Positions 24,302 to 35,543 of a DNA stretch of 64,000 nucleotides are shown one piece after another. The stretch is taken from contig MJGA01000004.1 of assembly GCA_001910725.1 (NCBI GenBank), positions 2,108,001 to 2,172,000 of the forward strand, given 5' to 3'. Position 1 is the stretch's first letter; each line of letters starts with the position of its first letter. The DNA is from Phanerodontia chrysosporium. Lineage: Eukaryota; Basidiomycota; Agaricomycetes; Polyporales; Phanerochaetaceae. A model generated the notes under the pieces. That model searched no databases. It was not told where the DNA came from and saw only the letters and a list, made by a program, of their open reading frames with translations. Position numbers and translations under genes: made by a program.

Positions 24302-26824
24302 TCAGACTTTGACAAAGGCCGCCAGCCCAGCTTCTAGCTCTGGCCTGCACATTCGGGTCAGTTTCACCCGCATGCTTTCGTCCAAGAGCTTCACAGATCT
24401 CGTGTACCGTGCGTCTGTACGTCTCATCTCATCCTCACTGGGGGAGTCTATACTGTGTCTGAGAACAGCCGAAATGTTAGCTCTGCTAATATACTCTCTG
24501 TATAGAATAATTGGAAAGGACTTACTCTGACTTTAAGTGAGCCATCACAGACGCCTTCGTGCGACCAGCCACCTTCGAGCAAAGGGCACACTGCCAAATT
24601 GTCATCTTGGCAAGCATTAAGTCTTCAAGCTCTCGCGCCTTCTCCTCCAGAGGCTTGGCAGCTTCACACTGATCATCCGAAAGGACTTGAATCTGTTTAG
24701 GGCTGCATGTGCCTGGGTTGTAGTGCTGGAGCTAACGTGCACCCCAGTGAATATTTGCGCAGGGATTATGTGAACAGAAGGGACCCACCATTGTAGTCCA
24801 CGTCATGACGAGCATTTCACCGTCGTTGTTGTGCGCTGCACACGTAAGACGCACAGGCGACGAGTCCATCTGCTCGATGGATGCCGATTTGGGCTCTTGC
24901 CCACACAGCCTAATGGTTAGCTCGGCGACCTCCACCTCGGCCTCGAAGTCGGCCTCGACGTCGGGGACCGTGGGTAGGAGCTTGACCAGTAGCTCCTTGT
25001 AGTAGTCACGCTCCTCAAAGGCCGGCACCGGACGCTTGTAACAGCGATGGTTGAGGAGGTTCGGGTGGCGCATGCCGCGCATGCCACAGTGCTTGCACTT
25101 GAACGCGCTACCGACCGCGAGGGAAAGTGGGTCAGCAGACTTGGCTAACTTCACCTTCGCGCTGATGAGCGAGCAAAGTTGCTTGCGCGTAGCGTCCTTC
25201 CATGTTTTGATGAAAGGCGGAAGCTCGGTCGCCAAAAAATTGAAGCTCGCTGTGTTGATGGTAGTGTTACGAGGCAGCTCGAATGTCGACCGAATCTGAG
25301 GGATGCCTAAGGCAATGTGGTACATTGACGGCGTGTCGTTGGATGGAGGCTGTATAGCGTCGACTGCATCGGACAACACGAGAAGTCTTGCATTGAAAAG
25401 GTCCCGATTTTCTTCAATAAGCCGATCATGTTTATAGTTGAGCATGAAGCTCTCGACTTGTGGCTTGATGCTCTTCCAGACTGCATGAAAACACTATCAG
25501 CGCGAGCAAGTGAGGCTATGAGCACTGCACTTACTTCTATCCGTGAGAGGTTTGGGCTGCGCCACAAGATGGTGGGCGCGGAATCGTTCACCGCCCATAC
25601 GCTCTAGCTCCGGGCCCCAGCCAAGGTCAATTAGTTTCTCCTTGATGCTAGGCCACGAGTTTCGTCAGTACAAGTGCTAGTTTACAAAAGCAGGGCTTTC
25701 TTACCTCTCGCACCGTTCATCTTGCATCTGCTGCCGTTCCTCAGCACGGAAAACCCTGTCGTCTTCCTTCCATTGTACGAGTTGTGGCGTTTGCTACACC
25801 GTCCATGAGTAAAATAGCGACGACGGACGTAATTAGTCACTGCACCTCTCGTAGAGTTCGCAACCTGGTAGCCTGTCGTTCGATGTATCCGTAGATTTCC
25901 TCGCGTGGAAGCTTGCTCAAGTCATTTCGTAGACGGTCGATGACGATCTTGCTGTAGTCCCAACGTTCATTATACTTCAGATGACGCACTATGATCTTTC
26001 TAAGAGGCCACAGCGCATCTGAAAGGAATGGCGACTCACAGATACCATCATCCTCAAACTTCCTCTTTTCCGTGTCCATCACTGGAACTAGGCAATGTAG
26101 CGGCAGTTGGCTCAAGGGATACGGAATGTTGGAGTCAGGCAGCGCCGACTCCAAGGTGCGGACTTCACCGTATTTTTTCGAGTGAAGAACAGAGAGCCTG
26201 AGGCGCATCGTCAGCTATGCCGTTCGCCATTGTTGTCACTGGAGACCCACTTTTTCTTACAGCCGCTGCAATAGCGCGCCAGGCAGTCCCAGACCAGTCC
26301 CTCACATCCGTTTTTACCGCAGTTCTAAGGTCGCAACACGGTGAGCATATGGCACTCAAGATTCTGGAGCTAAACAGACCTGACAAATGGTCGAGAACAT
26401 AAAGGCCACATAGGCCGGCCAGCTGAGGCCCTCGGGAAGTGGCGGCAAGTCATCAACATTTCGGGCCGCGGCCTGCCAGAACGGCGCAGACCCCCGGCTC
26501 ATGAAGAACTGGCGCAGGTTCTTGCAGGATCGGGCCATGTGGAGGAGATCGAGCGGGTGCAGCTTGCACACGAGCTATGGCAACGCTATTAGCCGATGTC
26601 CCCAAACCAGACAACAGACGGGCTGCTCACTAGGTAGATGAAGTCGAGGGGCATCTCAGTCAGCTTCTCGATGCTCGCTCGCGTCTTGACATTTTTGCCG
26701 CGTCGTGCCCGTTTCGCTGGCTTGGGCGTGTCTCCTCGAAGTCGCTCGCGTCAGCGTCGCTCTCGATGGCCGTCGCGGGTCTTGCTCGCTTCGTTGCGGC
26801 GCGTCGAGGACGTGTTGTTTTCAT
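24302..26824 (-). CDS. F-box protein with multiple zinc fingers, paralogue A, one apparent frameshift
   Basis: Ten exons (26631-26824, 26380-26574, 26251-26324, 26040-26197, 25846-25988, 25705-25793, 25535-25647, 24789-25480, 24526-24731, 24302-24458) give about 673 residues. A basic N-terminal tail is followed by an F-box (MPLDFIYLVCKLHPLDLLHM, about residues 55-100), which in this fold recruits Skp1 to SCF ubiquitin ligases. Next come a Cys cluster (C-x4-C-x6-C-x4-C-x2-C, about 131-155), a CKHC...H...H unit near residue 450 and a C2H2-like finger WQCALC...H near 600. These last are probable zinc or substrate-binding modules. The frame breaks in the tail near 26726, fixed by one missing base. 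Substrates are unknown. It is paired with paralogue B at 54877-57427. Confidence 0.85.
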
Positions 26825-27277
26825 GGCGATGGAAATAAGTGAACAGGAATATGAAGGGAGGCCAAGTACTAGATGGTGGTTGTGGTGTGTGGAAGAGTTG
26901 AAACAGAGCTAATTTATTTGCAACGCAGCCACCTTTCAGACAAATAAGGAAAGCAACTTCGTTGCGGTTGCGATGTGGCGCATGTGAACACCATACTTAG
27001 CAGCCCTGAATCATAGCACAAATTAGTGAGAGTGTTACCAGTGCAATAAATGTACTCACGTTTACGTATAGTGAGACATCGCTAGCTGTCAGAGGTGACG
27101 ATGTAACGTACCAGTCAAGTAGTCAGACTAGCTGTCAACCAACGCGGAAGTGTTTCTCTAGGTTGTTTGTCTTCCTTCTTGTACATGTGTTACACTCAGA
27201 GTAAGTATTACATCGTCTAACATTTTGCTCTATCCGTGTTCCCCAAGTCACATCCGATGCCCACAAGACGAAGGCCT
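26825..27277. other. Intergenic, promoter of F-box paralogue A and 3' end of transketolase
   Basis: About 450 bp, AT-richer than the neighbours; no gene seen. Confidence 0.5.
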
Positions 27278-29899
27278 TTAGATAGCCTTGACAAGGGGCG
27301 AGATGACCTCACCGCCCTTCTTCTTGTAGAAGTCAACAACCTTCTTGCCGACGACGGAGAGGTTATCGCCGGTGAGGCCAAACTTCTCGTAGACCTTCTT
27401 GTACGGGCCAGAGGCACCCCAGCTGGGGAGACCGAACTGCTCGTGCGAGTACTTCTGCCAGCCCATAGTCTGCACAAAATGATGTTAGTGGCGTCACACT
27501 ATATGGAAGAGAATGTAGAGCTCACGTTGTACGCCTCGACGGCCAGAATGGGTGCGCCGCTGCGGAGGACGCTGAGACGGTACTCCTCCGGCTGGCTGTC
27601 GAAGACCTCCCAGCAGGGCAGGGAGACGACGCGGGCCTTGACGCCCTCGGCCTCGAGCTTTTTGGCAGCCTCGAGGACGATGCTGACCTCGCTACCGGTG
27701 GAGACAAAGGTGAGGTCCTCGCCCTCGACCTCGTGGACGACGTAGCCACCCTTCAGGGCGCGCTCGATGGTCGACGCCTCGAGGTTGGGCAGGTTCTGGC
27801 GCGACAAGCAGAGAATGGAAGGCGTGCCCTTGCGGGTGAGCGAAGCGTAGTAGGCCGCGGACGTCTCGTTGCCATCGGCGGGCCTCCAGACATCGATGTT
27901 GGGCATTGCACGGAAGTGGGCAACAGTCTCGACGGGCTGGTGGGTGGGGCCGTCCTCACCGAGGCCGATGGAGTCGTGGGTGGCAACCCAGATGACCTGG
28001 TGGTGGCTGAGCGCAGAAAGACGGACGGCACCAGCAGCGTATGAGACGAAGTTCTAGAGAGAACATGAATGAGACGAATCGGCACAATCGATGATAACAC
28101 GTACCAAGAATGTGCCGACGAAGGGGATGATACCACCGTACGCAGCGAGACCGTTGGCAATAGCGCCCATAGCGTGCTCGCGGACACCGTAACGGATGTA
28201 GGTACCGGCGTAGTTGCCAAGACCGGTGCTGGGGGGCTGGAAGTCGACGGCCTCCTTGACACGGGTCAAGTTGCTGCCGGTCAAATCCGCAGAGCCACCC
28301 ATGAGGTCCGGGAGGACGGGAGTAAGGGCGGTGAGGACGATCTCGGACAGCTTGCGCGACGCCTGAGCAGCGTCGGAGGCCTTGTACACAGGGAGGCTCT
28401 TCTCCCAACCCTCGGGGAGCTCACCGCGAATGCGGCGGGTAAGTTCTGCGTGCTCCTTGGGATATTCCTGCGCGTACTTCGCAAGGAGAGCGTTCCACTC
28501 CTCCTCGAGCTTGGCGCCCTTGAGCGCGGCAGCGTGGTAGGCATCATAGGTCTCCTGAGGGACGTGGAAGGTCTGGTCAGCGGGGAAGCCAAACTTCGCC
28601 TTGAGGGCTGCGATGTCGTCCGCCTTCAGAGCTGCACCAGGAAGTTCAGTACTGTGACTAAGGTACACGAAGATCTACTCACGAGAGCCGTGAACACCGT
28701 GGGTGCCCTGCTGCTTGGAGCCATAGCCAATAGTCGTGCGGAGACGAATGAGCGTGGGCTTGTTCTTCTCCTTCTTGGCCTCAGCGATCGCGTTGTAAAT
28801 GGCCTCGAGGTCACTGGGAATGCTTTAGATTCGAGTATTCCGGGGAAAGCGTGGCACCTACGTATCGCCGTTGTCGACGTGCAGCACTTGCCAGCCGTAG
28901 GAGAGGAAGCGCTGCTCAACATTCTCGGTGAACGCGACCGCGGTATCGCCATCGATGGAGATGTCTAGAGAGCATTAGCGGCGCCCTTTCCACCAATTTG
29001 TGTATGCTTACGGTTGTCATCGTAGATCTGCGAAAGCGAGGTCAGCAACGGGGCAGCTAGGTGGGGTTGTGGGTACTCACATAGATCAGGTTGCCCAGCT
29101 GAAGATGGCCAGCCAAACTTGCAGCTTCGGAAGCAACACCCTCCATGAGACAGCCATCACCGGTGAAGACTGTATTGCTCGATTCAGATGAATATATGCG
29201 CCCTGAAAAACTATGATACATACCGTATGTGTAGTTGTTGATCAGCTCGAAGCCTGGCTTGTTGTATACCGCAGCCATGTGGGCCTGGGCAATGCCGAGG
29301 CCAACCGCGTTCGCGAAGCCCTGGCCGAGAGGGCCAGTGGTGACCTCAACACCATCGGTGTGGCCAGCTTCCGGGTGACCTGGCGTCAGGGAATCAAGCT
29401 GACGGAACGCCTTCAGGTCGTCCATGGAGAGCTTGAAGCCCATGAGGTGGAGGAGGATGTACTGCAGAGCACAGCTGCAAGACATCTCAGTATTGAGCCT
29501 GAGAGTCAAAGCGCGCGTACTTACGCATGGCTACATGGGCGATGTAAGCTACGTTGTAGTGTTGTTATGACTGTGAACTCACCCGTTAGAGAGCACGAAA
29601 CGATCACGGTTGTACCACTTCGAGTTCTTGGGGTTGGTGTTGAAGAAGCTGGGAACGGGTCAGCACTGTGTCTCCAGCTTCTTCTAGGCGTAGCGTACCG
29701 GGTGAACAGAACGTGTGCCGCGGGAGCCATGCCCATAGGGGCACCTAGATCCAGGTGAGTGCGCCATTACCGCCAGTGGTAAATACACGTCGCGCGTACC
29801 AGGGTGACCCGAGTTAGCCTTTCCGACGACATCCGCCGCGAGAGTACGGATGGTGGCGACGGCGACTTCGTCTGCGGGCTGGGGGGTAAAGCCAGACAT
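27278..29899 (-). CDS. TKL1: Transketolase
   Basis: A thiamine diphosphate enzyme moving two-carbon units between sugar phosphates in the non-oxidative pentose phosphate pathway, in the cytosol. Twelve exons (29800-29899, 29699-29744, 29583-29648, 29525-29530, 29224-29474, 29081-29169, 29012-29027, 28862-28964, 28683-28813, 28105-28631, 27526-28053, 27278-27469) give an intact 684-residue protein. Landmarks are the [14 protein letters not shown] substrate loop, LSNGHAC, the ThDP motif starting TGDGCLMEG, and the pyrimidine-domain [20 protein letters not shown] with the catalytic Glu. A 6-nt exon (29525-29530) and a 16-nt exon (29012-29027) are required for the conserved NGHAC and YDDN segments. 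There is no frameshift. Confidence 0.97.
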
Positions 29900-30301
29900 G
29901 GTGGTATAGGTCTAGGAGGGAATTGGGGGGACGAGGACGAGGTTCCGGCGAGGGACGCACTAAATACCTTGGATATTTTCCCGATGCTATCTAATCACTT
30001 TACCTTTTCCCCAGACACGGCCTGACGCGGTCCGTGACGCGTCTGCTGTGACAGGCGTCTCCAGGGGATTCGTGACGCTTTGTCAGATCACGTGGAATAC
30101 TTTTGCCCTTTTCGAGGCAAGTTTCTGGTCACCGACGTTACGCATCGGTCACAGACTCCCAGCTACGCCCGCCCCGGCCGCACTCCGGTGCGCTACCTCT
30201 CTCCGTCCTGTGTCTGTGCCCGGGAGTACCGTGCGTAAGCTTGCTTGCTACTTCTCTCCCGCTCCCACTCACCATACTCCAAACAGACCTGACTGGCGGC
30301 T
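29900..30301. promoter_or_regulatory. Divergent promoter region of TKL1 and CMC2
   Basis: A 402-bp gap between divergent starts; CT-rich tracts precede the CMC2 start. No clear TATA was identified. Confidence 0.4.
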
Positions 30302-30711
30302 ATGCACCAACAACTCCATGACAAGCGTATTGGTTCGCGATGGTTTTCCCCGTCCTAACTCGCCTCCTCTAACCGCCGTGTATGCTTCAATTCGCTGCTT
30401 TCGCTCTGATGTTTTCTTCCTCCAGTATGCCAGGATTTCATAAAGGCTCTGGAGGCCTGCCACCTCGATACCTGGGCGAGATGGACTGGCGGCTGCAACA
30501 CCATGAAAATCGAGCTCAACAAGTGTCTGCATGCTCAGGTACGCGGCTATACTCATGTCCGTCCAATCCCCAGGGCCGAAGATCCTGATGCCGTCTCGCT
30601 CCCCAACAGAGTGTCAAGCAGGCTGCCGCGAACCGTGAAAAGGCAAAGATCCGACGGGAGAAAACAGAGAAGGCTTGGCAAGACATCCGCGGCGAGAGCG
30701 GCGATTCGTGA
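30302..30711 (+). CDS. CMC2: Cmc2-like twin CX9C mitochondrial protein
   Basis: Three exons (30302-30326, 30426-30538, 30610-30711) encode 79 residues. The start MHQQLHDK matches the MHPQLH-type start of the family. The twin CX9C pair is explicit: CQDFIKALEAC and CNTMKIELNKC, which form a helical hairpin held by two disulfides made by Mia40 in the intermembrane space. A basic Lys/Arg/Glu-rich C-terminal helix follows. Cmc2 acts in complex IV biogenesis. Intron 1 is 99 bp, long for this window. The gene converges on QCR7. Confidence 0.9.
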
Positions 30712-30904
30712 TACTACCTCCCTGGTTCATACAGTATAGTAGTCTACTATGCCAATAGACTGTCGGATACCCAGGAGTATTCACGTCTGAGTTTTCGGAA
30801 TCCGGGGTCGCGTGAGGTCACTTCGAAGACGTATTGCAAACCGAAGCGAGCGGGCGGCCTTGAATGAAAGAATGATATCTATGTGTTGCTTGAAGGCATA
30901 CCGT

Positions 30905-31468
30905 CTACTTCTTCCTCTGCACAGCGATGGTGTCCCAGATTCTCCTCTCCTCATCCTCCGCGACAACGTTCTCCACGTGAGGCTTGAGGTAGCGGACATC
31001 CTGCGGGCACGGCACGGGAGCTTAAGCATCAGTGGAACGCGGAAGGCCTCCGTGACGCACCTCGGAAACGGGTGTCCACTGCTCCTTTGGAAGGTTGTCA
31101 TGGAGGATGCTCGCCTGCGAAGCACGCTTGAAGCGGAAAGCGCGGTCATACGCCTCACGTTCGGTGATACGGGTCAATGCCTGTACGAACGGACTTCAGT
31201 ACAACACGCGCGTCCTCGGATCCGTACGCGACGCACCCGCTGGACGTCCTCACGCTCCTCAACGACTGTAAGGCACGCTGCTCAGAACACACCCAGACGC
31301 ATAGCCATGCAGAGTACACGCACGGAGGTCATCGTACTTGAGGCCGACCTTCCTGTAGCCCGCAGCGCCAGCGTACCAGTCCGCGAAGGGCTTGATCCAC
31401 TTGTAGAGGCCGCGGTTCCTCTTGACGGTCTGGGCGAGCGAAGGACCGAGGGGACCGAAGATAGTCAT
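30905..31468 (-). CDS. QCR7: Ubiquinol-cytochrome c reductase subunit 7 (14 kDa subunit)
   Basis: Four exons (31324-31468, 31237-31265, 31061-31180, 30905-31000) give an intact 129-residue protein of normal length. The FGPLGPSLA start, NRGLYKWIKPFADWY, YRKVGLKYDDLL, ALTRITEREAYDRAFRFKRA, and ILHDNLPKEQWT blocks are diagnostic. It is a supernumerary subunit on the matrix side of complex III, in contact with cytochrome b. The short second exon (29 nt) is supported by phase and by the conserved EERED segment. Divergent from the nucleoside diphosphate kinase gene. Confidence 0.95.
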
Positions 31469-31724
31469 TTTGGTTGAGTTCGTAGCGAGCAGCAGCGAGA
31501 CCGGACGGACGAATTGGCGTACGCTCCTTGGACACGGCTCTCTCCGAAGTCTTGTTTGCGGCTATTTGGCCTAGGTAGCTTAGGCGCCAATGACAATCCC
31601 TGTTATTTCCCGATTTGGATGTGATAACTGGGATGGTGACGGTGCAGATGTCCTATAAAACTCGATCGCGCACAATTTCTCTTCCTCATCGGTTCTTACC
31701 CTCTTACCCTCATCTCTAATCGCC
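31469..31724. promoter_or_regulatory. Divergent promoter of QCR7 and NDK1, TATA box for NDK1
   Basis: A 256-bp gap between starts. TATAAAA at 31654-31660 lies about 65 bp upstream of the NDK1 ATG, followed by a CT-rich stretch common before fungal start codons. Confidence 0.55.
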
Positions 31725-32403
31725 ATGTCTGTCAACGAGCGCACCTACATCATGGTCAAGGTGAGGAACGACGAGCACGCGCTCACGCATTGCATGTACT
31801 GACCTCGTCAATTAGCCCGACGGTGTCCAGCGCGGACTCGTCGGCAACATCATCAGCCGCTTCGAGCAGCGTGGCTTCAAGCTCGTCGCCCTCAAGCTCG
31901 TCCACGCTTCCCCGAGCACCTCGAGAAGCGTCAGTACCATCTGCGTGCTTGCCATCCAGAGACAGCATCTGAAAGCGCGCTTTTTTCCAGACTACGCTGA
32001 CCTCAAGGGCAAGCCCTTCTTCCCCGGCCTCATCAAGTACATGGCTTCCGGCCCCGTCGTCGCCATGGTCTGGCAGGGTCTCGACGCGGTCAAGACTGGC
32101 CGTGCCATGCTCGGTGCCACCAACCCTCTCGCTTCTGCTCCTGGTACGCGTCCATCAGCCACGCGCTTTGCCACGAGTTAATTGACGCGTCGCTTGTCTA
32201 GGCACCATCCGTGGTGACTTCGCGCTTGCCGTCGGCCGCAACATCTGCCACGGCTCTGACTCCGTCGAGAACGCTGAGAAGGAGATCCAGCTGTACGTAC
32301 TCAGCATAACTTCGTTATGTCCCTCTCCTTACGCCTTGACAGCTGGTTCCCCGAGGGTGTCGTCCAGTACACCAACGATAACGAGAAGTGGGTCTTCGAG
32401 TAG
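31725..32403 (+). CDS. NDK1: Nucleoside diphosphate kinase, one apparent frameshift
   Basis: It transfers the gamma phosphate between nucleoside triphosphates and diphosphates through a phospho-histidine. Exons are 31725-31760, 31816-31929, 31991-32143, 32202-32292 and 32343-32403, giving 151 residues once corrected. The P-loop-equivalent start [18 protein letters not shown], the [10 protein letters not shown] strand and the active-site NICHGSDS with the catalytic His are all present. The frame breaks at about 31912, within a CCCC run between HASP and EHLEK; one missing C repairs both the frame and the phase of the next intron. As a housekeeping enzyme it is unlikely to be a true pseudogene. 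Confidence 0.95.
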
Positions 32404-32899
32404 ATGCATCGGTTCTGCAAAGCAACATACAACACATAGCATTGGGCATGTAGACAGCACGTATTTGTACCATTACCGGCTATCGGGACGAATTTTGCGC
32501 GACAGACCCGGATGACTGCGAGCTCATATATCAGTTGGCTGGTTCAGGTGAAGCAAGGTGCGCTCTCGCTGCATACAATTTCACGAGTCCTTTATCCCTT
32601 CGCCGGAAGTTTCCAGAGCGGCTGGGAGTCTTGTTCGCACCACGCCTGCTGGGTGTGTAGAGAACACCCACGTGTCGATGGCGAAGCACAGGTGTTTGCA
32701 TAGGCTATCAGCACTCGCAACACTCTTGTGCCTTTGGCGAGGGGTGACCGGACGGTCTGGAATCTCAAGCTCGTGCATTGCGCCTACACTTGCCCAGTGA
32801 GCTCTGGTTTATACCCGTACTCGTTGCCTTGGCGTGCCTGCTTTGACCCTTGCACTTGACAGCTGCTATCCTTGGCCCAGTGCAAAGGGGACCTCAGTA
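32404..32899. other. Intergenic
   Basis: About 500 bp between the NDK1 stop and the DOMON/b561 start. No gene seen. Confidence 0.5.
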
Positions 32900-34455
32900 A
32901 TGTTACCGAGACCTTCATCTGTTTATTTTCTCTCTATCCTTGCTCTGTCTTGGCTCACGTCAGTGCAAGCGACAGGCGGCGACTTACGGTGCGTGACTGA
33001 TGTGCGTGGCTGCACTGGTCAGTGACAGCGTCGTCTCCTGTACGTCTTTAATGATTGTACGCTTTGTCACCTTCTTATATTCGCTTGCAGATGAGATGGA
33101 AGCTCTAGATCAGCTGAGGTGGATGTTCATGTGCGACAAAGCTTGTATACGTAACCCATCCCTCGCTTTGCACTGACCTCACGGCTCCCCCAGAGGCTTC
33201 GGCACTTCCGTTCATAAGAACACCCCGGCCGTCGTGATACGGCGTAATGCACATGGGTCAGTCACATTGTCGCAACGGCTATCTGCAGGGTACATTGAGC
33301 CTAGACATGACCCTCGACCTTCGCGGGTAGCCACCACATCAAACCACATGGGCATTGTGAGTTACTACTCGGCAGCTCCCGTTAGTGTTGAGCTTATGTC
33401 CCTGCACCAGACTTGGGATAGTAGCCCATCCTTGCCCGAGTAGTGGAGGCACGGTCGAGAATTTAATTTAGGCCTTCGGGGTAACCTCACCGAATTCCTC
33501 GGATCCTTCCGCGCACATCGAACAACATTTGGACGCAGGGTCGTCTACCTTGAACCTGAGCAAAATCACCAGCGATGACGATGGCGACGGCACCGGCCAG
33601 GGCTCGTCCGGTATTGCCTTGTCGTTGCCGTCATCACTGATAACTGCTACCATTCCTTCATCAGTCGCTTCTGTACCCACGGACTCCCCATCGCCTTCGC
33701 ACCCCTCGACGTCTTCGGTCGCTTCTTTGTCCTCGGAGTCGGGATGCGCTTCCGCCGTCCCCGCTGTGTCGTCACACAGTGAGCAATCATATCAAGTTAT
33801 CCTCGTCGCCCATACAGTCCTCAGCTTCCTCGGCTTTACTGTATTCCTGCCACTGGCTGCCATGCTGGCCCGGTGGGGGCGGACACTGTCCAACTACTGG
33901 CTCCGTTTCCACTGGCTCGCTGTCGTGGCGCTCGGCCTTCCGACGGTGCTTCTCGAGTGGGTCCTAGGTCCTGTGCTGGTTTCGCGCCAGCGCCACAGGC
34001 ACATTGTCAATGAACGGCGGTCATGTTCGAGTATATTCCGCTCCAAAGGCTGTGCTGACGAGCCTTGTCTACGGGACTACTATTGCGCAGATCGGTGGAG
34101 TGCTCTCATTGGCGCTGTCCATCGTGCAGCTCTCAGTCGGCGGGTCCTTGTGCGTGCATGGTTGGCCATATGGAAAGGCGCATTTAGTGGGCAAATGTCT
34201 CGCACGTCATACTGGGCCTGGCCATCATTGAACTGTCCTTCCTCGGGGCATGCTTACAATCGGACACTGCCTTTCCGCCGCTGATTCGCCACCGCGCCTG
34301 TCGTAAAACGCCTTCACAGGGATCACTCATACGCTAACACCGAGCTCCAACACGAGGCGGCTGCTTGCGGTTGGCGGCATCATCTGGGCCGTGGTAAGCT
34401 TAACTCGCTGACTGCACGGGAAGGTTATCTGACAGCCATCTATTCCGTCCGGTGA
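32900..34455 (+). pseudogene. DOMON / cytochrome b561 membrane protein, apparently decayed
   Basis: The intact form would be a secretory-pathway membrane protein: signal peptide (MLPRPSSVYFLSILALSWL), heme-binding DOMON domain, Ser/Thr-rich linker and a b561 membrane domain moving electrons across the membrane. DOMON pieces are readable (ALDQLRWMF, GFGTSVHKNTPAVV, GSVTLSQR, SSDPSAHIEQH), as are b561 spans with haem-region His residues (VAHTVLSFLGFTVFLPL, HVILGLAIIELSFLG). I could not join them in one frame. The expected Trp before AFGVTSPNSSDP is a TAG at 33469-33471, frames change between about 33350 and 33440 and again near 34195. Some breaks could be unusual short introns, so decay is likely but not proven. 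Confidence 0.6.
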
Positions 34456-35262
34456 ATGACAAGCGGGGTGTCGCTGCAGCGTACGCATCTGGCCTCTCCT
34501 GCGGCTCCGCCAGTAGTTTGTCCAGGAACGACACGAGTGGCACTTCCCGCTACCTACGCCGCCGCGCGCGGCGTCGCCGATGCCCATCAATGCTATTGTA
34601 TGAGGGCCTGCTTTGAGCCATACAGAGCACAGTCGCAGAGCGGAGGGCGACTTTAGCAATGTGTTCCCCGAGTTAAGCTCGGCCGGGCCGACAATGTCTC
34701 TGGCAACGCACATGCACCTCCAGTTGTCGAGATGCGCGAGCTGCAGGGTCGTCTTCCTATCTCCGTGCGGCACTAATAGTGCAGTACGTGAGAAACACAC
34801 TCGTAGCTTATGCGACCTCTCTCTCAGTGGAGTTATCGAACCTGGCGAGCGATTATGCTCAGGGTTTCGAGGTAGTGGATCACTCTCGAGGCTAACGCAT
34901 CACGAACTGTACTCTCTCCAGTGGACAATATATTCATACAAGGTTTGACTACATGTATGTCAGACACAACTCTTCATGAAATAATACCACAACATGCAGA
35001 CTACTGTACAGGGTCATGACTTCGCGTGTGCTGGCATAATATAAGATGTCGTAAACCGCCGCCCTGAGCGTCGTGTGGAGTTTGAGTCGCCCGCATGCTT
35101 GGCAGGCTCCTGTAACCGCGGAGGGTCCTCAGACGGGCGGGGCACGGCGACAGCAAGACGCGTCGGGCAGTGGCGGCAGCGGCGTGGATTTTAGGGCTTC
35201 TGCATAAATGTCAGATAGTGCCTTCATGATGAAAACAATGGTACTTGCAGACAATAGGCTCG
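34456..35262. other. Intergenic, no supported gene
   Basis: About 800 bp; no recognisable coding or RNA feature. Confidence 0.4.
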
Positions 35263-35543
35263 TCAGCACATGGTAGCGCACCCGCGTGTGCTCTGCTTCA
35301 CAGCCCAGAGCAAGGCGTGCGCCCCGTCTGCGACAGGGGGGTGCAGTACTGAAACGGCGGGTGTCAGCATTGTACGAGGGAAAGCGGTGACCGCGCGGGG
35401 CGCTCACCTGTGCTGTGGTCCTCGCCCAAGAAGTAGGCGATGGCCATAATGAAGAATGCGCCGCCGACGGCGAGCATGACGACCAGCAAGACGGTAGAGA
35501 AGAGTGAGTCATCGATGGACTCGCCCGCGGTGCACGCCGCGAG
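35263..35543 (-). CDS. Doubtful small single-span membrane protein (partial model)
   Basis: No family was recognised. Two exons, 35408-35543 and 35263-35348, join across a 59-bp GT-AG intron in phase. The first encodes a strongly hydrophobic span (LFSTVLLVVMLAVGGAFFIM) preceded by a short acidic segment, and the frame ends at 35263-35265. I could not find a convincing start codon; an upstream exon would be needed. The hydrophobic span and clean splice sites are the only support. Confidence 0.25.

Noticed and set aside
28069..28968. 299-codon plus-strand frame inside transketolase
   Set aside because: The minus strand encodes conserved transketolase here; the frame is an antisense by-product of codon bias.
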